Positions 8,023-10,610 of a stretch of DNA of 10,610 bases are shown piece after piece. Position 1 is the stretch's first letter; the number at the start of each line of letters is the position of its first letter. The position numbers and the translations under genes were made by a program. The notes below the pieces were generated by a model. It was not told where the DNA came from and did not search any database. It saw only the letters and a list, made by a program, of their open reading frames with translations. The stretch lies in contig MDYQ01000434.1 of assembly GCA_003024175.1 (NCBI GenBank), positions 1-10,610 on the forward strand. The letters run 5' to 3'. This DNA comes from Planoprotostelium fungivorum (lineage: Eukaryota; Evosea; Variosea; Cavosteliida; Cavosteliaceae).

Positions 8023-9335
8023 CTAGACACCCTTGGAACCAAAGAGAGAAGGATTGGCAGAGGGATAAGAAGGTTTCGATAGAGAAGGATTGGGAGGAAT
8101 GTAACTCTGAGCGAAGGGAGCGTTGCCCGACAGACTGAAGAAATCGTTTCCACCTGCTCCCCCCGTCGTGTTGTTTCCTATTCAACATTCAATACGTGAT
8201 GAATATCAACAATGCATGATGATCCCTCACCTTTCGATCCTGCCTCCGCATTGGATGACCTGGCCCACCCCACGCGGATCTTCTTATCCCGTAGGGTGCA
8301 GTTGTTCGACATCTTGCTGGCCGCCTCCTCTGCAGAAGGTCTCGCTGCGAACGTGACGAAGGCTGAGAGACTCTTTGGTGCCAGACGGATCTCTTGGATC
8401 TCACCAAAGACGTAGAAGGCGTCCCTGAACTCATCAGCTGCATCATGACACGATCATCGGCACTCACTTGATGTCCTGCTCTAGGATGTCCTCTGTGACG
8501 CCTCCGAGGTAGAGAGTCTTTGCGGATGGATCGTTGGGAGGGTGGAGCTCGTGACCAGACATGCGATTCAACATCTTCTTGGCCACGGGGTCGTTCTTTC
8601 CAAAGTAACGGTCTTTGATGTTCTGGTCCTTCAGCTCTGGATCTTGCTCGGGGATCTCGTGTCGGTAGGGACAGGAGGCACCCCTCGTGCAGGTTCCCTT
8701 GACGAAGAAGGAGCAGATGTGGGCCAAGTTTCTCTTGTAGTAAGGTGCGTTTCTCGTCACCTTGGATAGCGCATTCTGCGTCTCGAGTCTTCCGTATTTG
8801 AACAGGCCTTCGTCCATCTGATTCGTCATCGGTGAGATGATTCGCCGCGTTCTCCTCACCTCCTTTTCGGCGGCACGAATGGACCACTCGCGATTGACAT
8901 CGGTGGTGGCTTGTAAGAGGGTACTCGTTGGATTACCAGCCAATGCTTGATCTCTCACTTGAACGGGCAGACCTTACCGAATTAAATCTCGAGGAGTTGT
9001 CGAATCACCCACCGTATTGGAGATCGAGGACACAAGTTTGGCAAACATTCTTCAGTTTTGCACAGGTTTGGCATATCTCCGTCTTTTTGTATCTTGCATT
9101 GCTTCCTGGACGCCAACGGTATACGGTGAAAGGTCGAGCGCAAATCTGGAGTAGGAGTCAATAACGATAGGTTATACTTGCAAATACACGTACTTTACAC
9201 TCTTTATCACACTCAGCCCTCATCTAATGTTCTTTCAGTCGAGCCCTGGAAGCGAATCGATCTCACCATTCGAACATAAGGGTTTTCTCCCAAACATGTT
9301 TCGCAGATAATAGGAAAGTCCTCCTGGCCTGACAT
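8023..9335 (-). CDS. RBM22: RBM22 spliceosome factor (zinc ribbon, CCCH, RRM), six exons
   Basis: The exons are 9335-9267, 9223-9194, 9145-9013, 8972-8468, 8424-8231 and 8177-8023, with introns of 43, 48, 40, 43 and 53 nt. They give 361 residues. Domains in order: an N-terminal Cys-rich zinc region ([38 protein letters not shown], residues 10-72), a CCCH finger (Cys164, Cys172, Cys178, His182; C-x7-C-x5-C-x3-H in [19 protein letters not shown]), and an RRM with RNP2 TLYLGGV (~230-236) and RNP1 SLSAFVTF (~264-271). A Gly/Asn/Pro/Ser-rich tail ends FGSKGV. Spacing matches human RBM22 almost residue for residue through the zinc region. RBM22 (Slt11 and Cwc2 roles in yeast) joins the activated spliceosome and contacts U6 snRNA and intron RNA near the 5' splice site. 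The second exon is only 30 nt. The fourth intron must run to the later acceptor ttcag (8425), because the nearer gcag breaks frame. Confidence 0.95.
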
Positions 9336-9375
9336 CGCTCTCGTATGTGATCTGATTGTTTTTTTCCAAGATCCG
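9336..9375. promoter_or_regulatory. 40-nt gap between divergent RBM22 and TAMM41 starts
   Basis: Only 40 nt lie between the two start codons. The segment contains a T7 run and also, on the plus strand, an intron-like string at 9343-9370: donor GTATGT, pyrimidine tract, ccaag. It could be a shared core promoter, or TAMM41 may start transcription inside RBM22's first exon and splice a 28-nt leader intron. The sequence alone does not decide. Confidence 0.45.
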
Positions 9376-10588
9376 ATGACGAACAACGACGAGGTTTTGC
9401 ATCAAGTTTTATCACACTTCCAGGACGTCTCACACGCTTTTGGATATGGCTCTGGTGTCGTTCGTCAAGCAGGGTATAAGACAGGGGAGAAACCTATGAT
9501 GGACTTCATCTTCGCCGTCTCAGACGTATCCACTTGGCATAGGCGTAACAGAGAGAAGAATCCTTCACATTATGCAACAATTCCAAGGTTCTTGTTGAAT
9601 AGTGATGGTGGATCGAAGATTGTAGAAGCAGTACAGAACATGGGGGCTGGAATCTACTACAACACAGAAATCCCAATCGAAGGTAACGTGAGTGATTTGT
9701 CATTCTCTCCGTTTGTGATTATAATCAGATCGTCAAATACGGTGTTATCTCAACAGACAAGTTATGTCAAGACCTCATTGAATGGGACACATTGTACGTA
9801 AGCGGAAGAATGCAGAAGCCGGTGAGCAGATGGTCACCCTGACCACGTTGTTCATGAACTTCAGGTAGTCACGGTGCAGTCCAACCCTCGAGTCGTAGAG
9901 GTGAACGCCATCAATTTAGCCTCCGCCCTTCGTTCTTCTCTGTTGCTGCTTCCCGAAGCCTTCAGTGAAGAGGAATTATACACCAAGATCACATCATTGT
10001 CTTACGCAGGTAGCTCCGTTGTAAGAGTGGACTTTTGATGTGAAACCAGGTGATATTCGGATGAGATTCGCAGAGAATCCACAGAAGATCACCAACATCG
10101 TCAGAACCAACATGGATCGTTTCCGTGATCTGTACCATCCCATCATCACATCCCAGTTTCACAGACACTTGATGAGAGATCATCAACAATTCAAGGTGAT
10201 CCGAATTCATTCTCCGAGCCTCAATTGTCGTGACAGCAAGACAAATCACCAGACGTCAGATTGATGCACATGACTCACCTGCCCGAGGGACTGAGGTATC
10301 ACATGACAAAGACGAGAGGTGGGGTGTTGCTTGCGATCGATCTCATCCATCGAACAGAACAGAAGCAGCAGAGACAGACGTTCGAGATGATCTTGAAGCA
10401 GAAGACTGAGACGTCTGCGGTCTCCAATGGGCTCGCTTCCATCGTCAAATCTTCTTCCACAACACAAACAGCCAAGGGTGAGTGGGAGATGAAACCACCT
10501 TGTCAGATATTGTACAGGTCTCTTCACTGCTGGAGCAACAAAGTCCATACGATACGCTGCAGCCAAGATAATCAAGGCGATGAGATGA
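9376..10588 (+). CDS. TAMM41: TAMM41, mitochondrial CDP-diacylglycerol synthase, six exons
   Basis: The exons are 9376-9687, 9729-9821, 9865-10009, 10050-10195, 10237-10477 and 10518-10588, with introns of 41, 43, 40, 41 and 40 nt. They give 335 residues ending in TGA. The nucleotidyltransferase signature is clear: FGYGSGVVRQAG (residues 22-33) and MMDFIFAV (Asp43). Further family blocks are AGIYYNTEIPIEG, YGVISTDKLCQDLIEW, YVSGRMQKPV, LLLPEAFSEEELYTKI, LSYAGD, DKSPDVRLMHMTHLPEGL and KGLFTAG. The enzyme makes CDP-diacylglycerol from phosphatidate and CTP on the matrix face of the inner mitochondrial membrane, the entry step to cardiolipin. The N-terminus is short: conserved sequence starts about ten residues in, so a classic cleavable presequence is not visible. 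An upstream exon (see the intron-like string at 9343-9370) could add one. The fourth intron ends at gacag (10236), which restores DKSP; other acceptors break frame. Confidence 0.95.
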
Positions 10589-10610
10589 TCATGGAATAGA
10601 CGATCACAGA

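Noticed and set aside
8189-8887. 232-codon minus-strand ORF, the longest in the window
   Set aside because: It is an alternative frame of RBM22; the spliced frame matches the zinc, CCCH and RRM domains and this one is Arg/Ser/Pro-rich without motifs.
1-10610. CRISPR array, prophage, insertion sequence or bacterial operon
   Set aside because: Spliced eukaryotic genes fill the window; no spaced direct repeats, transposase or ribosome-binding-site-led operons are seen.

Overview
The window is nuclear DNA from a unicellular eukaryote with a compact, intron-rich genome. Four genes on the right can be spliced completely by eye. Across the window some 25 introns are visible. Most are 30-60 nt, with GT donors (many GTGAG or GTGAT) and AG acceptors. 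Intergenic gaps are as small as 40 nt. The gene content (ESCRT-I VPS37, spliceosomal RBM22, mitochondrial TAMM41, a WDR77/MEP50-like WD40 protein and a G8/CEMIP-like secreted protein) fits a protist. An amoebozoan is my guess, not a demonstrated assignment.

Layout. 1-1045 (+): a four-exon gene for a protein with a PD-(D/E)XK nuclease-like core, possibly cut at its 5' end by the window edge. 1046-2054: a poorly coding stretch with an orphan open frame, a pair of A/T-cored inverted repeats and one unrecognised minus-strand ORF. 2055-5894: a broken G8/parallel beta-helix gene of the CEMIP/TMEM2/PKHD1L1 type. Its first half reads on + (2055-~3701), its middle on - (~5750-3706) and its C-terminal tail on + again (~5752-5894). 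The simplest reading is an internal inversion of about 2 kb. The + half also carries an in-frame stop and several frameshifts. 6022-7124 (-): WDR77/MEP50-like, six exons. 7254-7900 (+): VPS37, three exons. 8023-9335 (-): RBM22, six exons. 9376-10588 (+): TAMM41, six exons.

The right half is ordinary housekeeping in head-to-head and tail-to-tail pairs: WDR77-like/VPS37 divergent, VPS37/RBM22 convergent, RBM22/TAMM41 divergent with 40 nt between start codons. Those genes share no pathway. All four read without a single frame problem, so the damage in the left-hand G8 locus is unlikely to be general poor sequence. The points most worth following up are the apparent inversion inside the G8 gene and the nuclease-like protein at the left edge.
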